Source: Antedon mediterranea (lineage: Eukaryota > Echinodermata > Crinoidea > Comatulida > Antedonidae). Taken from it: a stretch of 64,000 nt of DNA. Below, in pieces: positions 25,701-35,689 of this stretch. The DNA is taken from contig NC_092675.1 in the NCBI RefSeq assembly GCF_964355755.1, positions 8,404,312-8,468,311 on the forward strand, read 5' to 3'. The notes under the pieces are model-generated. The model worked only from the letters and a program-made list of their open reading frames with translations, did not search any database and had not been told where the DNA came from. The position numbers and the translations under genes are program-made. Within the stretch, counting starts at the first letter, position 1. The number at the start of each line of letters is the position of its first letter.

Positions 25701-28700
25701 ATCAAAGGAGGTGACGTAGGCTACAGAAAAAAGATGTTATGGTGTGCTATCCCTGCCTCAGCACTAATGTCCTGCCACAGCCTTGGGGTCGTTTCCACAT
25801 CATACGCATTGATGTTGCCGCTTTGTGATGTGGTGGTGGAAAAGGGGGACGTACAATTCTGTGAACCCCAAACACAGTAGCTCGCATAGCTTTAACTCTA
25901 TTTACCATTTCCGACCAGCACGGGATTCGAACCCACGACATTTATGTTGTTAACACGACCCTCAGTTGGATGAGCTAACCGATCATCTTGTTTATAAAAA
26001 AGGTTAATACAAACTTCGTTGCCTAAAAATGACGTTTATGAATATGCATATTTATTTATGACGTAACGATGAATAACGTAATATGAAGCACGTTTAAATA
26101 GACAATTTTCAGCTGTTCAGTCCATTGACACATTTGAGCTGTTTAATGCATTTTCTTGTAAGAAGTTAAAAAACAAAAGTTCAAAAACATAGAAATGCAC
26201 AAATTAGCCTCGAATCATAGAAAAACAAATCAAAGTAGATTAAAATGAAAGCTTCATATTACGTCATTCTAATAGTTACGTCATAAATATGCATTCATGA
26301 GCGACGAACCTAGTAATAAACAAGATGACCGGTTAGTAGTGGATGGAAAATAAGGTTTAACCTAGAAATAATTGCGTACAAAGGTTTTTCAACGTTTTTG
26401 GATTCTACTCTATGTCATTAGTCACAGAAAAAAAGTCCCGAGAAATCGGACCCTCCGAAGGGGTCATTTGAGGTCAAATTAAGTGGAAATTAACATAAAT
26501 TAATTAAAATATCTTAATATCAATCAATCTTAGGCAAACTTTGTGTATTTATCATATGACTAAAGTGAATTCCATTGATCATCTTATTTATCAATAATCA
26601 TGTTACCATAGCAACCGTTGCTATGCGTAACTAAGGAAAATTAAAATAATTAATAAAAAATAGTTATATTGTGTTTGAAATGTTAAAACTGATGAATTAT
26701 GTACTGAGAGATCCCCTTATATCAACACAACATATTGCCACTGGAATAGGAATGTGGTTGCCATGGTAACAATAACAAATAAATAAATAAAATTAAATAA
26801 TTAATAAAATAAAATTTAATGTTTTCAGGTCTATCAATCTTATTCAAAATGTGCATGTGCATTGTTTGTTCATGTGCAATCATATTGATGATAATATTTT
26901 ATAAATATGGCATTACCCTAGCAACCGTAACTAAGGAAAATACAAATAATGAATAAAATACTATAAATAATGTTTAACGATAGTATTTAACTATATAAGA
27001 TTGTAATGACTTACTATAATAGTAACTGCTTTTGAAATGATAATTTACCATCACATGATGATGTTTTGATCAAAACCATTACAATCAAACAGCAGTATGG
27101 CAAGTGGCAGTGGTTACCATCCATTTATTAAAGCATTTTATTCCACATTTAAAATTGAAATTGTATCGCTCTCTTTAACACAGTGTACATTAAAATATAA
27201 CAGATAATTGCATACATACTATTTGGAGAATTTACTTATCATCCTCTAACACCATCAGTTGGATACACTACTCGTCATCACTTTCATCATCATCAATGTC
27301 GCCTTCGATGTCAATTATTGGGCAATTTTCGCATCCTTCTAGCTGGCATGATCCACATGTAGATGTACACTGTAGGCCATATCGTCTGCAGCCACATCGA
27401 GGTGTACCACATCCAGTCTTACAATTGCAATGTATCATTTTGAGCAGATGAGGTGGTGCAGCATCCTCGGTTGTCATTTGTGGAACTAGGCGGTTGTCTT
27501 CTTCCTTCCATCCCCACTCCGATAACACCATATCTGTATCATTCATAGACCATGTCATAATCTGCAAATATACCCTTTGACTATGAAAATCGGTTGCACA
27601 ATCAGTAGGTGGTAGTCTTTCAGGCCCAACAAATGATTTGGAACCAGCAACCTTCTTGTTAAAAATTTTCCTCCTCGAACTTAATAATGTTTCACTGCTA
27701 CTTCCTCCAAAGAGAGCCACCATCGCTTTCCGACCATATTTTTCAATCTTTTTCTTAGTTTGACAATTGGATGTCAAGACTTTGGCACAAGAGCTTAGAA
27801 CTTTATCATCACCAAGCAGCTTTTTAAAAGCTGCCTTCTTTCCAACGCCATATATTCTTGAGGTCGTATCGCATCCTGTAAGGGCATGACAAAACAGGAG
27901 CTTTGAACAAAGGTTAGATCCAAGTGCTTTCTTTAAGGGGATGATATCTGTCGCTTTTGTAGCTGATGCTTTGTCGGATCTAAAAATTATCCTATTCAAG
28001 CTTAGACGGGTATGATGCAAAAGGAGGATAAGAAGGTCTGTATCCTCTCCTATGAGTGTGACTGATTTATTCTTGGCAGCATTAATAGCAGTAGTTGCTA
28101 TGAGAACATCAGCATCACCCGGTGCATGGATGACTTCTACACCTACTGACTCAAGCTCTTTTCCAAGCATGTTGATAAATCTTTGTTTGTTGTTGGTATT
28201 ACTCAAAAATTTCTCTTTCTTTGTGTCAAATACTGTAGATTCGTCAAATTTGACATCTAAGTGGTCAGCTTTTCCACGCCTCAAGTGTGTAACATCTTTT
28301 GTTGTTGGTGTTCCATAGCCATCAAACACTACTATTGTGGATGCATACTTTCTAACTAGCTTGCAATAAGACGTAATAATTTCATGGTATAACTCGCCCT
28401 TCTTCCATGGCAGTCGGTGTATTAAAGAACCTCCATCGAAGACATAGATGTCAGTTTTGGGGACGGCATTTTGACATAGTAATATGTCTGACGATTTCTT
28501 TTGTCCTTGATCAATAATTGCGTGAAGCAATTGCGGCTTGTCTGCTTTCCGGAGCAAATTCTTTCCTTCAAACAATGATGGGGGAAAGGGACTCAGTTCA
28601 AACGTAAGCATTTCTTCCAAAGACAGGCTCCCAGTTTGTGACACAATGAGACATCTTTGAAATAAGAGTCCAGGATCTATAGCCGCAGTCGACTGATTCA

Positions 28701-31700
28701 TTCTAAGACAATTTTGAAAGATAGAGCTGCTATGTTCTCCCAGCCTACGCCCTGATATATATAACCTAAGACAAACATCTATATGGATTTAATTAGCTAA
28801 ATATTATGTTGAGCTATACACTATAGCTTTGTAATGTTATGTTGAAGATATATATTTTATAGGCCATAATTAAATTATAGGGCCTAATTGTATGTAACTT
28901 ACCTTATCTGGATCAGTTGCCTTGATTACTAAAGCACCTTTGAAAGTTTCATCTACGGCAACCAAAGCATTGTCTACGGCAAACAATGCGTCATCCATGT
29001 CAGACACTTCGTAGATGTAACCTGTATAGGACGAGTTCTGGATAGTGGGACAGTTATCGTTTATATCCGTTACATCCACGTGGATTCTTGCAATACCTAC
29101 CCTTTGGTAGTTATCCAATTGTGTTGCCTGATATAAAATACATTTTTTTTTAAAATAAAATAAATATTTAGCATTTTATTTTTATTATTTAGTTTTAACG
29201 AATGATAATGTTTTGTTGATGATAATAATTTTCATAACATTCCTGGCGGCACTGCAACGTTGTTATGTAGTTTTTGTTGGCGGATCATGCTGACCGTATA
29301 GATCAGTTAGTAGGCATGTACATATTCAAGCGATTTGTACGATTATAAGATAACATGGAGCTAGGAATAAGCAGATATATTATAATCATTGTGGTTGAAT
29401 GTATTGATTTTGTCGAGTACTGATAGTATAATAGTAGTAATATTTCGACAATTGAAACTACTATAAAGTAGGATTGATCACCTGAACAACCAAAGGGTTT
29501 AAGTCAGCTCCTGTAACTTCCCAATCAATGGGGCTAGTCATGCTTAACTCACCAGTCGTAGAATTAATTTTGAACTCACTGGTAATGGGATCTCCTAAAG
29601 TAGTTAGAAAAGTATAATAATAAGATAATTTGTTTTAAGATGTTTAAAAGATGAAAATTAATATTTCGCTTTGGAGATTATTGCAGCATTCACTTCTTCT
29701 CTTGGGAAAAAACTATTTTATGCAACAGATTCAAATTATGGAATAGGACCAATCAGGAATTACTGTACATAAGTTACGGAATGAGGAATTTTTCAAATTC
29801 AACAATGGCATTTGCAAAGGTCTCTTCCAAAATAAAGATAAATGAGGCATGATAACACTAACTGGAAAACTACTAACTTAATGAATAGCTAATTGTAGCG
29901 TTGATACCACGATCTTGATCAAATGCGTAAATCTCGTTGGTGTTCCAAGTCGTTTGATTTTCAGCAACAGTAAAGTAGTAATCTTCTGTACTGAATGCCG
30001 GATTCAAATCGTCTTCATCGATTACAGTTACTACCAGTGACATATTTCCACCTGTTTTTGGTTTACCCTCATATTCATCCTGAAGTATAAAGAATAACAT
30101 TCTTGTTTTATTCTCATTTTAGGCAATTGCCAAGGATAAGCACACGTTAATTCATTCACTATCCTTCTCAAAGGTGGTAATCCCGTTTAGAAGATGCTCT
30201 TAGTTGGTTGAAGTAAACTAGACACAATTGAGGTATTGTTGCGATAACTGTTATATTTATATTGACTAAAGCGATATTTATATTGACTAAATGTATTTTA
30301 TAAAATTATAGGCCTATCTGTCAAAGAAAAGATTGTTTGAATGGAAGAATATCAAAATGAATTGATTTCGATTTGAGTGACAGGACTTGATGTATTGTGA
30401 TTGGTTGGTCGGGGAATCAGCACATCCCTAAGTCTACGAATGCGTCACGAATGCATCGATTCCATTATTCAGGTCAAATGTGCAATCTAGTCGCAAATTG
30501 AATGGTTCCTATTCTAATATATTATAACAGCTATTTAAATACCATGGGTTACTATTAAAAGTAGCAAATATAATATCAATAAGGCTTATCTTAAATAATT
30601 CTCACTCACAGAAGCTTGAATAATTAGGTTGTACTCTGGATACTTTTCGAAATCAATGATAGAATTGACCTCTATTATCACATCTAAATTATTACCACGA
30701 ATGATAAATGGTGAATCTTTCTGCCAAAAAAAAAGTAAGAAAACATATTTAAAAGCTTGTTTATAATAATGAATGATATATATGTCTCATATCTGATTGG
30801 AGTAGCGGGCCTACATCATTTATTTTGCAAAACAAACATACTGTATTTTCACTGAACATCGGGCCTCTCAGAATTAATTAGGTTTGATGTTAAATAATTG
30901 GATTATTGTTAAATAAATGTATGTTTAAAATACATTTTCTGTCAATTTTGCAATCGTATATCATTTCTGATTTCTTTTGTCTTTTTTTTACATTGTTGTT
31001 CGACATTCACAGTATAACTTATGGTATATACATTTTACTAATATTTATTAATCATCACCATGATAATGCATTGCTGTAGTGGGTCTATTGTACCTCCTCC
31101 CATATGCTATGATTATGCGCAATGTAGCCCTAAGCAGTATTTTTCTCATTTACATCATAAGCATAGCCTACTGTACCTTAATTTATCACATGGCAATACG
31201 TCGTATAATTATTATATATAAGTATTATCTTATCGTTATTATTATGAAATCTTAATTAAACTTACTGGTTCAATAATTTCATAAACTACTTGTTGATTAT
31301 TTAAGTTATCCTTGTCAGTTGTAGCGAAACTCACATTCTTTAGATCCAATTCTTCTCCTTCTCGGGCAAACTAAAAAAAAGTAAAATTAGATTGCAGAAG
31401 TCATGATTGTGATTTAATAATAAATATTATTGTAATAAAAATACAAAACTTGTTATTCGTATCTAACAATTATTTTGGCTCGATATATCGCCCTCTCGTT
31501 TGTTTGTTTGTTTGTTCGTTCGTTGTTCATCAATTTATTCAACATTATGCCATCCATCGATGATACAGAGACAATTTAGGCATATCGACCGATAATTCTT
31601 GCATTACCTCAAACACAATAGCGGTATTAGGCCAATCGCTAGTGAATGTTGGTCCATTATCATTTTCATCAACTAATTCGAATTTAATGTTCTGCAAAAG

Positions 31701-32931
31701 AAAACTGGTAATTATATCATAATACTGTACAATATTTCAATAAGAGAAAATATTTCTTAGCAAAATATGGGGAGGGGGAATTACGGATATTGATGTATAT
31801 CTCGATAAAACGGAATGTTGGTTCGGCTGGGCGGCGCTAAGATCGGACTAGTAATAGGCCTACAGTATAATAGTAGGCCATAGCAATGCCTAACTTAAAA
31901 AACTATTAAAAGTATTTACCACCACATAACCGTATTCAAGAATCACACTCAAATTCAGCTGTTTTATTCCTAACAATTTTCCTCCCTGTATAAAATGAAA
32001 CATGAATATTGTGCTAAATATCATATATATCACAGTCATGGATAATAAAAGTATGTTAGCGTCAAACAGAATACCGTTATGATTACATTGAATAGTACAA
32101 ACCTGATCAATATCAATGATATCTCTAACAATCAATTTGTTTACATCATGATCAATGTATTCTGTTGAATTAACAGCATCGCCTGGAACATTATTTAATC
32201 CGGAAATGTTTCCTAATGTTTCGTTAAACTCTAAGATTACTTCACCTAAAATAAACCAAACTCATATTAAATGTAACAATCTGCTGTTATCTCTATTCAT
32301 ACATTGTGTAGAATGCCATGAATGTACATTATCAGAATTTAGTGCTATAGGCCTATGTATAAATCTTCATACAAATATAATTGCAAACGTAACTTATTTA
32401 TTTAAAAAGTAGCTAATCAAACCATTCCTTCCACGATCTAACCATGGTAGTAGTGGATTGTAATTTCACTGTTCTACGCATCCACACATTCGATTACTCA
32501 CCCGTCCGTTCACTTTATTTGTTTGTGTATAAGTTATTTGAGACTTATAGATTTCCACGTCGACTATGGCGACTGCTACCTTAATATGTAATACGTTTAC
32601 TGGCACGTCAACGTAATGTTCACATATATCACACATAGTAACAGTCGACTACGACCCATGTGGACGTGACGACCGTCGTGTGCACGTTCACTCAATCTAA
32701 AAGTCCCTATTATCTTAACTCATTCATATCCATATCACATCATTAGTAAAGTCATCTGAAGTCCATGGTCTGTCAACCAGGGAAGAGAGTGTAACTTCAT
32801 CTTGTCTAATAAATTTTCATTTTCCTTCATTTAATACATTCTTAATAGACAAGCGAACTTACCAATGTCATTTTGCTCATACAGATAACAGGAATATGAA
32901 CCGTTCGTAGTAACGGTCTCGTTTCCACAGA
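6399..32931 (-). CDS. Giant single-pass cadherin, CDH23/PCDH15-like, at least 44 exons
   Basis: Calcium-dependent adhesion receptor at the cell surface, about 2,200 aa. Exons in transcript order (all minus): 32863-32931, 32103-32245, 31920-31985, 31608-31691, 31266-31370, 30610-30720, 29878-30079, 29482-29594, 28903-29127, 25213-25252, 24643-24786, 24203-24349, 23469-23659, 22291-22420, 21717-21793, 21139-21223, 20897-21016, 20301-20399, 19744-19854, 19214-19406, 18695-18801, 18355-18501, 17957-18071, 16941-17228, 16196-16344, 15623-15818, 14871-15103, 14453-14632, 14070-14165, 13614-13737, 13021-13319, 12593-12721, 12330-12460, 11799-11914, 11116-11322, 10600-10754, 9539-9772, 9230-9318, 8974-9063, 8595-8660, 8152-8328, 7624-7755, 7231-7345, 6399-6980. 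Phases agree at every junction except 28903/25252, where an exon seems to be missing. Linkers such as DENDNGP, DINDNCP, DANDNYP, DENDNPP and DVNDNEP define about 16 cadherin repeats. The 5' end is unresolved. FAT/dachsous type is less likely because EGF and laminin-G domains are absent. Confidence 0.88.
8152..9318 (-). other. Cadherin membrane-adjacent domain and transmembrane helix
   Basis: Exons 9230-9318, 8974-9063 and 8595-8660 encode a domain that is not a cadherin repeat. It alternates strands and helices (IRILSRFEHILLIF, then SEMMVIVLSNEGRFYTYDEF). This looks like the ferredoxin-like membrane-adjacent domain known from PCDH15 and CDH23. Exon 8152-8328 follows with two cysteines and the membrane segment VLGLVMIVFASTILVGSCIL. 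The domain call rests on pattern and position only. Confidence 0.55.
8410..8545 (-). mobile_element. Possible Penelope-like element remnant with hammerhead-like core
   Basis: Lies in a cadherin intron. Read on the minus strand, 8498-8524 gives CTGATGA, a GGGC/GCCC hairpin, then GAAA. This is the arrangement of a hammerhead ribozyme core, and Penelope-like retroelements are known to carry hammerheads in their terminal repeats. The closing pair of stem II would be a mismatch (A opposite C), and I cannot find a good stem III, so any ribozyme is probably decayed. No reverse transcriptase is visible. Confidence 0.35.
10985..11047 (-). repeat. tRNA-derived SINE head (fragment)
   Basis: On the minus strand this reads a box-A-like GTGTAGTCGAGTGGATTAG followed after a typical spacing by the box-B-like GTTCGAATCCC. 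The cloverleaf is degenerate and there is no clean acceptor stem, so it is a pol III promoter-bearing retroposon head and not a working tRNA gene. It lies in a cadherin intron. Confidence 0.45.
15365..15487. mobile_element. MITE copy, GCAAGGACGT family (truncated)
   Basis: In a cadherin intron. GCAACGCAAGGACGT at the left and TTACGTTGCGTCTCTAGTGG at the right are inverted copies, with CAATCACAAGCGATGG-like sequence between them. It is shorter than the copy at 43482-43675, and the left terminus lacks the TCCCACTAGAG part. Confidence 0.6.
16360..16400. repeat. TA-rich microsatellite
   Basis: Alternating TA dinucleotides broken by a few G residues, inside a cadherin intron; a second short TA run is at 16688-16702. 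Confidence 0.6.
16502..16584 (+). repeat. tRNA-like sequence with T5 terminator (tRNA pseudogene or SINE head)
   Basis: GGTCTAATGGTTAGGGC resembles a D-arm/box A, CTGC-ATATCAA-GCAG gives an anticodon stem-loop (anticodon would be ATC), and CCGAG-TTCGAGT-CTCGG is a perfect T-arm/box B. A T5 run, the pol III stop, follows directly. The acceptor stem pairs poorly, so a working tRNA is unlikely. It is in a cadherin intron, antisense to that gene. Confidence 0.45.
17298..17400. repeat. CATCAT-rich segment of a probable dispersed retroposon
   Basis: A CATCATCACCACCACCATC run is followed by GTTCATCCATTGTTGGATGA and AGCCCTCCTCCA. This combination resembles 3' regions of invertebrate retroposons. I cannot define its ends or class, and the sequence to about 17870 shows nothing else recognisable. 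Confidence 0.25.
20525..20783. mobile_element. AT-rich MITE with TTAAAGATG-type inverted ends
   Basis: The left end TTAAAGATACACTGGCCAC and the right end GGGGACAATACATCTTTAA are inverted copies with a few mismatches. The inside is very AT-rich and non-coding. A relative at 45656-45873 shares TTTTGTTTGAATTTAA and the right end. It lies in a cadherin intron. Confidence 0.55.
21415..21573. mobile_element. MITE with 32-bp near-perfect inverted ends and tRNA-like core
   Basis: The ends (21415-21446 and 21542-21573) are inverted copies matching at about 30 of 32 positions, built on TACTAAGTGCATTGAGAATA. The inside, read on the minus strand, contains GTGGGTTCAAGTC, a box-B-like word. No coding capacity. 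It lies in a cadherin intron. Confidence 0.65.
21994..22095. repeat. Dispersed repeat shared with 37060-37140
   Basis: Shares CTCAC..TATGTC at the left and GACTGCAGCCATGTATAT-GGCCTTGTT at the right with a copy in carboxylase intron 4. This copy is in a cadherin intron. Class unknown. Confidence 0.45.
22630..23120 (+). pseudogene. 3' end of a non-LTR retrotransposon (reverse transcriptase ORF tail), decayed
   Basis: The plus strand encodes phrases typical of the extreme C-terminus of LINE reverse transcriptase ORFs: DESHPLNSN at about 22830, then RLRFAAPGTNRYLFSFLPTG ending near 22955. A separate frame gives QSVDSVLREPGQAFWD just upstream, so at least one frameshift breaks it. The remaining 150 bp look like a short 3' UTR with AATAAAG near 23105. 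It is 5'-truncated, as expected of LINE copies, and sits in a cadherin intron on the opposite strand. Confidence 0.6.
23921..23966. repeat. (CCTAG)9 microsatellite
   Basis: Nine uninterrupted CCTAG pentamers in a cadherin intron. The unit is contained in the TAGGCCTAG words that are abundant across the window. Confidence 0.9.
25735..25992 (-). mobile_element. tRNA-derived SINE, minus strand
   Basis: Read on the minus strand the element starts with GATCGGTTAGCTCATCCAAC (box A), has a GTGGGTTCGAATCCCGT T-arm (box B), and continues into a body of about 180 bp. The tRNA head is 25915-25990. Its 5' end overlaps the left arm of the foldback element at 25975-26336, so one probably inserted into or grew from the other. 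It lies in the longest cadherin intron. Confidence 0.5.
25975..26336. mobile_element. Foldback element with about 90-110 bp imperfect inverted arms
   Basis: The left arm 25975-26089 and right arm 26251-26336 are inverted relatives. Shared words include CATCTTGTTTAT, ATGCATATTTAT, ATGACGTAA and GACGTAATATGAAGC-like ends. The centre contains CAGCTGTTCAGTCC. A partial relative is at 49507-49560. No coding capacity. Confidence 0.55.
26602..26615. promoter_or_regulatory. X-box-like palindrome (RFX-type)
   Basis: GTTACCATAGCAAC fits the RFX consensus GTNRCC-N2-RGYAAC exactly. Whether it is bound is unknown; it may be just a conserved part of a repeat. Confidence 0.35.
26757..26770. promoter_or_regulatory. 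X-box-like palindrome (RFX-type)
   Basis: GTTGCCATGGTAAC is a nearly perfect palindrome and fits GTNRCC-N2-RGYAAC. A third, weaker version (ATTACCCTAGCAAC) is at 26912-26925, so the three are spaced about 155 bp apart. Confidence 0.35.
27268..28701 (-). CDS. Nested intronless ORF: FEN1/XPG-like PIN nuclease signature plus CXC cysteine-rich tail
   Basis: A 477-codon uninterrupted ORF inside the longest cadherin intron, on the same strand. The acidic residues are laid out as in FEN1/XPG nucleases: D89 (YVFDGGSL), D127 (IVVFDGYG), D196/D198 (APGDADVLIA), D220/D222 (GEDTDLL) and D278 (TGCDTTS). The last is followed by YGVGKKAAFKKLL, like the helix-turn-helix IRGIGPKRA of FEN1. Residues 425-460 hold ten cysteines in CNCKTGCG, RCGCRRYG, CTSTC and GCENC, a CXC/CRC-type zinc-binding pattern. 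The end is an acidic tail. Many aquatic invertebrate genomes carry multicopy uncharacterised proteins of this type (from memory), which suggests a mobile or recently amplified source. Absence of introns beside 44 small exons agrees. Upstream TTGTCTTAG could be a splice acceptor, so the N-terminus may be incomplete. Function is not known. Confidence 0.72.
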   Translation of the reverse strand: MNQSTAAIDPGLLFQRCLIVSQTGSLSLEEMLTFELSPFPPSLFEGKNLLRKADKPQLLHAIIDQGQKKSSDILLCQNAVPKTDIYVFDGGSLIHRLPWKKGELYHEIITSYCKLVRKYASTIVVFDGYGTPTTKDVTHLRRGKADHLDVKFDESTVFDTKKEKFLSNTNNKQRFINMLGKELESVGVEVIHAPGDADVLIATTAINAAKNKSVTLIGEDTDLLILLLHHTRLSLNRIIFRSDKASATKATDIIPLKKALGSNLCSKLLFCHALTGCDTTSRIYGVGKKAAFKKLLGDDKVLSSCAKVLTSNCQTKKKIEKYGRKAMVALFGGSSSETLLSSRRKIFNKKVAGSKSFVGPERLPPTDCATDFHSQRVYLQIMTWSMNDTDMVLSEWGWKEEDNRLVPQMTTEDAAPPHLLKMIHCNCKTGCGTPRCGCRRYGLQCTSTCGSCQLEGCENCPIIDIEGDIDDDESDDE

Positions 32932-33387
32932 CTAAATTAAGATAAAAATCATTCACGAAGATTAAAAAGGAATATAGTTATTGTGGTGTTTTAGATGATA
33001 TTTTTAATACACTTTACAGATGTTTGAATCCACCATCAATAGTACGAATCTTAATTTTTATGTAGGCATAATGGTTAGTCACAAAAAAATGGTAATTCAA
33101 ACCTGAATGCGAAAAAACCCTACGGTCCATAACAATAATATTCGTTAGAACATCAATAAAAACTGTTGTCACCAGCAAACCCATTTTTGTCTCATCAACC
33201 GACATTAAACTTACATTCATGAAAATTAATCTAAACATTTGTTTCGTTCTTTTGTTTTACAGACCTAACTTATATTTCATTTATTATTGAATTCATTGCT
33301 ATGGCAGATATTTGCTATCGATGACAACGATAGCTAAAATGTATTATTAATATAAAGAGTTAACTTGCTTGTTATTTGTGCATCTAC

Positions 33388-33453
33388 CGTTGTGATAACT
33401 ACTGCTGAAAACACCACTAGCCAGATAAAGCTTAACTCAACCGCATGGCCCAT
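33388..33453 (-). other. Candidate signal-peptide exon of the cadherin (unresolved)
   Basis: ATG at 33453 opens a hydrophobic segment (LSFIWLVVFSAVVITT) typical of a secretory signal, ending at a GTAGAT donor. That donor leaves phase 0, whereas the first certain cadherin exon (32863-32931) needs phase 1, so the two cannot be joined directly. An alternative first exon around 33113-33238 ends TCA G before GTTTGA, which would fit the phase but has a weaker signal sequence. Confidence 0.3.
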
Positions 33454-35669
33454 TATCTAAAGGGAAAACAGCACGCTTTAATATATTAGTAACTGGTGCA
33501 TTCGATACAAATATAAATGAAAAACCAACCAACCTTTTCCCTTTCTTAAAAATAGGCCTATATAGGCCTGAACACAATAATTTTTGTTTTGTTTTTGCTG
33601 AATATTCTATTTTAATGTCCCGTAGACACAAAATTAGGATCGAAAAATTATTTACCTACATAAACACTGTAATTTAAAGCAAACATAGTCAAGTCAGGTC
33701 ACGTCACACAGAGTTTTTGGTTAAATTTAATCATTAGCCTATTTTATTCGGAAGTGAATAATATGAAAACTACAAAATGGCCTATTCTGACATTTTTCAT
33801 ACTTTTTTTAAAAGGAATAGCCATCTTTAAAGGAAGGCAAGTACAGTATGTATGTTAGGCTTATAACATTAAAATAGACGGTGGTGTTCATTTATTTTAA
33901 ATTAATGCGTAGGCCTATATATGATTATGATGGACTAATATAGGCCTATACTCGCTTTCACGTATTTTCAAATCCTAGCCTAGTGATTAATGATGCCTAC
34001 AACAAAAATGAATATCAGGATTAAACTTACGGCGGTAGTCAGTATTTAGGCCTACTAAACCAAATATAGCAGTTTGTGGTCTTGTGGTATATTTTCCAGT
34101 ACTATAGCCTACCAATACGATAAATTCCGGGTGTTGTCTTCTTTATCCAGGTAATTTACTCTATGTAATCTACAGACTGTAAAGTCCCATATAATTATTT
34201 ATGAATAAAACAAGTAAGGCTAATCAGATAGTGTGTTTACACGACACTTATGTAAAGAGACATTGGTGATTTGCATTGGGTTTGGTTAGAAACTTTGTAC
34301 TTTGTATATTACCGATCAGTAATTTCTACAATATGATTGTGGACTACTATACAACCTAATTGTCGGCTATTCAAATAAATGTAGTTAGTTACTTAATTTA
34401 ATAATGTTATCATTTACCATGTTGTCTATTTACTTTATTTACAAAAACGCATTTTTTTTTCTTTTTACAGAAAACAACATTATGGAGGAAAAATTATTAA
34501 ATATTATAAGTCATAAAGCGCAGGTCCACCAGCTTAATGATGATAAAATGTTGTTTCTTGAAATTTCCTCACTACTGTCATTCCTGTACGATCTTATATC
34601 TTTAGGAATTGTTTCATATTGTGCTTAGTATAGGCCATCTTTTTTTTTTGCAATAGGCCTATCACGTATTTATTTTTCAATAGGCTTTAAATAATTAAAT
34701 TATCGTTCAAAATTAGATTTAAAATTTAAAATACATGAATATTTAAAAATTCAAAGGCCTACGTAGGAACACATTAAAAAAGGTTCACAGTGTGTTAATA
34801 ATTAATATATATGTATGCTGTATACTAATAACCATACTGTAACCAAGGCACTTTGATTGCTGTATCACATCAATCGAGTATCATTTTGAAAGGTCATCCC
34901 CTGACGTCATAATCGGTTTCACGCTTGAATTGGTATGTATAAACAAACGTTGCCGAGTGTATTGGTTGATAAAATAAAAATTATAGATAGTAATATTAAT
35001 AGTATTAATATTATTCCGATTGTGTAGTATTTTTAAAGTAAGGTAAGTGACTAATTAATTGGTAATTAAATTTATAGCTCTGTAATTATAAAAATCACAT
35101 CTCATAAAGACGACGGACACAAGTTTTAAGCCCAGGCCTAACAAGTCTGCATTTAAGTACAGTACGAAGTCTTTAAGAAAGGAATACTTCGATTGTAGCG
35201 TAAGCCTTCCAAAACTAGCCTAGGCCTAGTAGTAGTAGTATAGTAAATGTTTTTAAATAAAGCTCTTAATTTTTTAGGATGCGTGTGTTCATGGTGTAAA
35301 CAGTATAGCATGGTACTTTAATCCCCCTTTATATTTTCAAGTTATTGATAATAATTTTAAATAATTATCAATAACTTAACTATGAATAACTTATATTAAA
35401 ATAATAAATAGGTCTATATATGATGATCATTGTGGTAAAAAGATTCTGAATGAATATACTAAACCTAGAAGGGGGTCAATTAAATTTTATCTGAGAAAAT
35501 TATTATTATTTTTTTTTTAACAATGTTTTTATGTTCAATAATGGAAAGAGAAGAGAGAGTGGATGTGGGCTTACCTTCCCCAATAAAGAACCTATGCTTT
35601 TGTAGATTGGTCATTAAAATTATAATAATAACTCTAACATATATAGTTTTTTTAATTTTTTTATTTCAG
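33454..35669. other. Divergent intergenic region between cadherin and carboxylase
   Basis: About 2.2 kb, AT-rich, with many TAGGCCTA palindromes. It must contain both promoters, but I see no clear core elements. A short ORF at 34482-34625 follows an acceptor-like CTTTTTACAG and could be a 5' exon, yet it resembles nothing and is not called as coding. Confidence 0.45.
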
Positions 35670-35689
35670 TACCGGTAATCAGTTTTACA

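Larger units (their letters stand above)
26337..27267 (-). other. 3' flank of the nested ORF with repeated GTTACCATAGCAAC-type blocks
   Basis: AT-rich sequence downstream of the nested ORF. It contains two related blocks around AACTAAGGAAAAT (26631 and 26931), each preceded by an X-box-like palindrome, and near its distal end AAAAAAAGTCCCGAG and GGACCCTCCGAAGGGGTC (26425-26470). It is probably 3' UTR or the end of the element that carries the ORF. Confidence 0.4.

Noticed and set aside
25611-25880. 89-codon plus-strand ORF
   Set aside because: Overlaps the antisense of a tRNA-derived SINE body; no domain features.
28052-28318. 88-codon plus-strand ORF
   Set aside because: Antisense shadow of the nested FEN1-like ORF.
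34482-34625. Short ORF after an acceptor-like CTTTTTACAG, considered as the first carboxylase exon
   Set aside because: Its sequence does not resemble a carboxylase N-terminus, and no donor in frame with the next exon could be supported.
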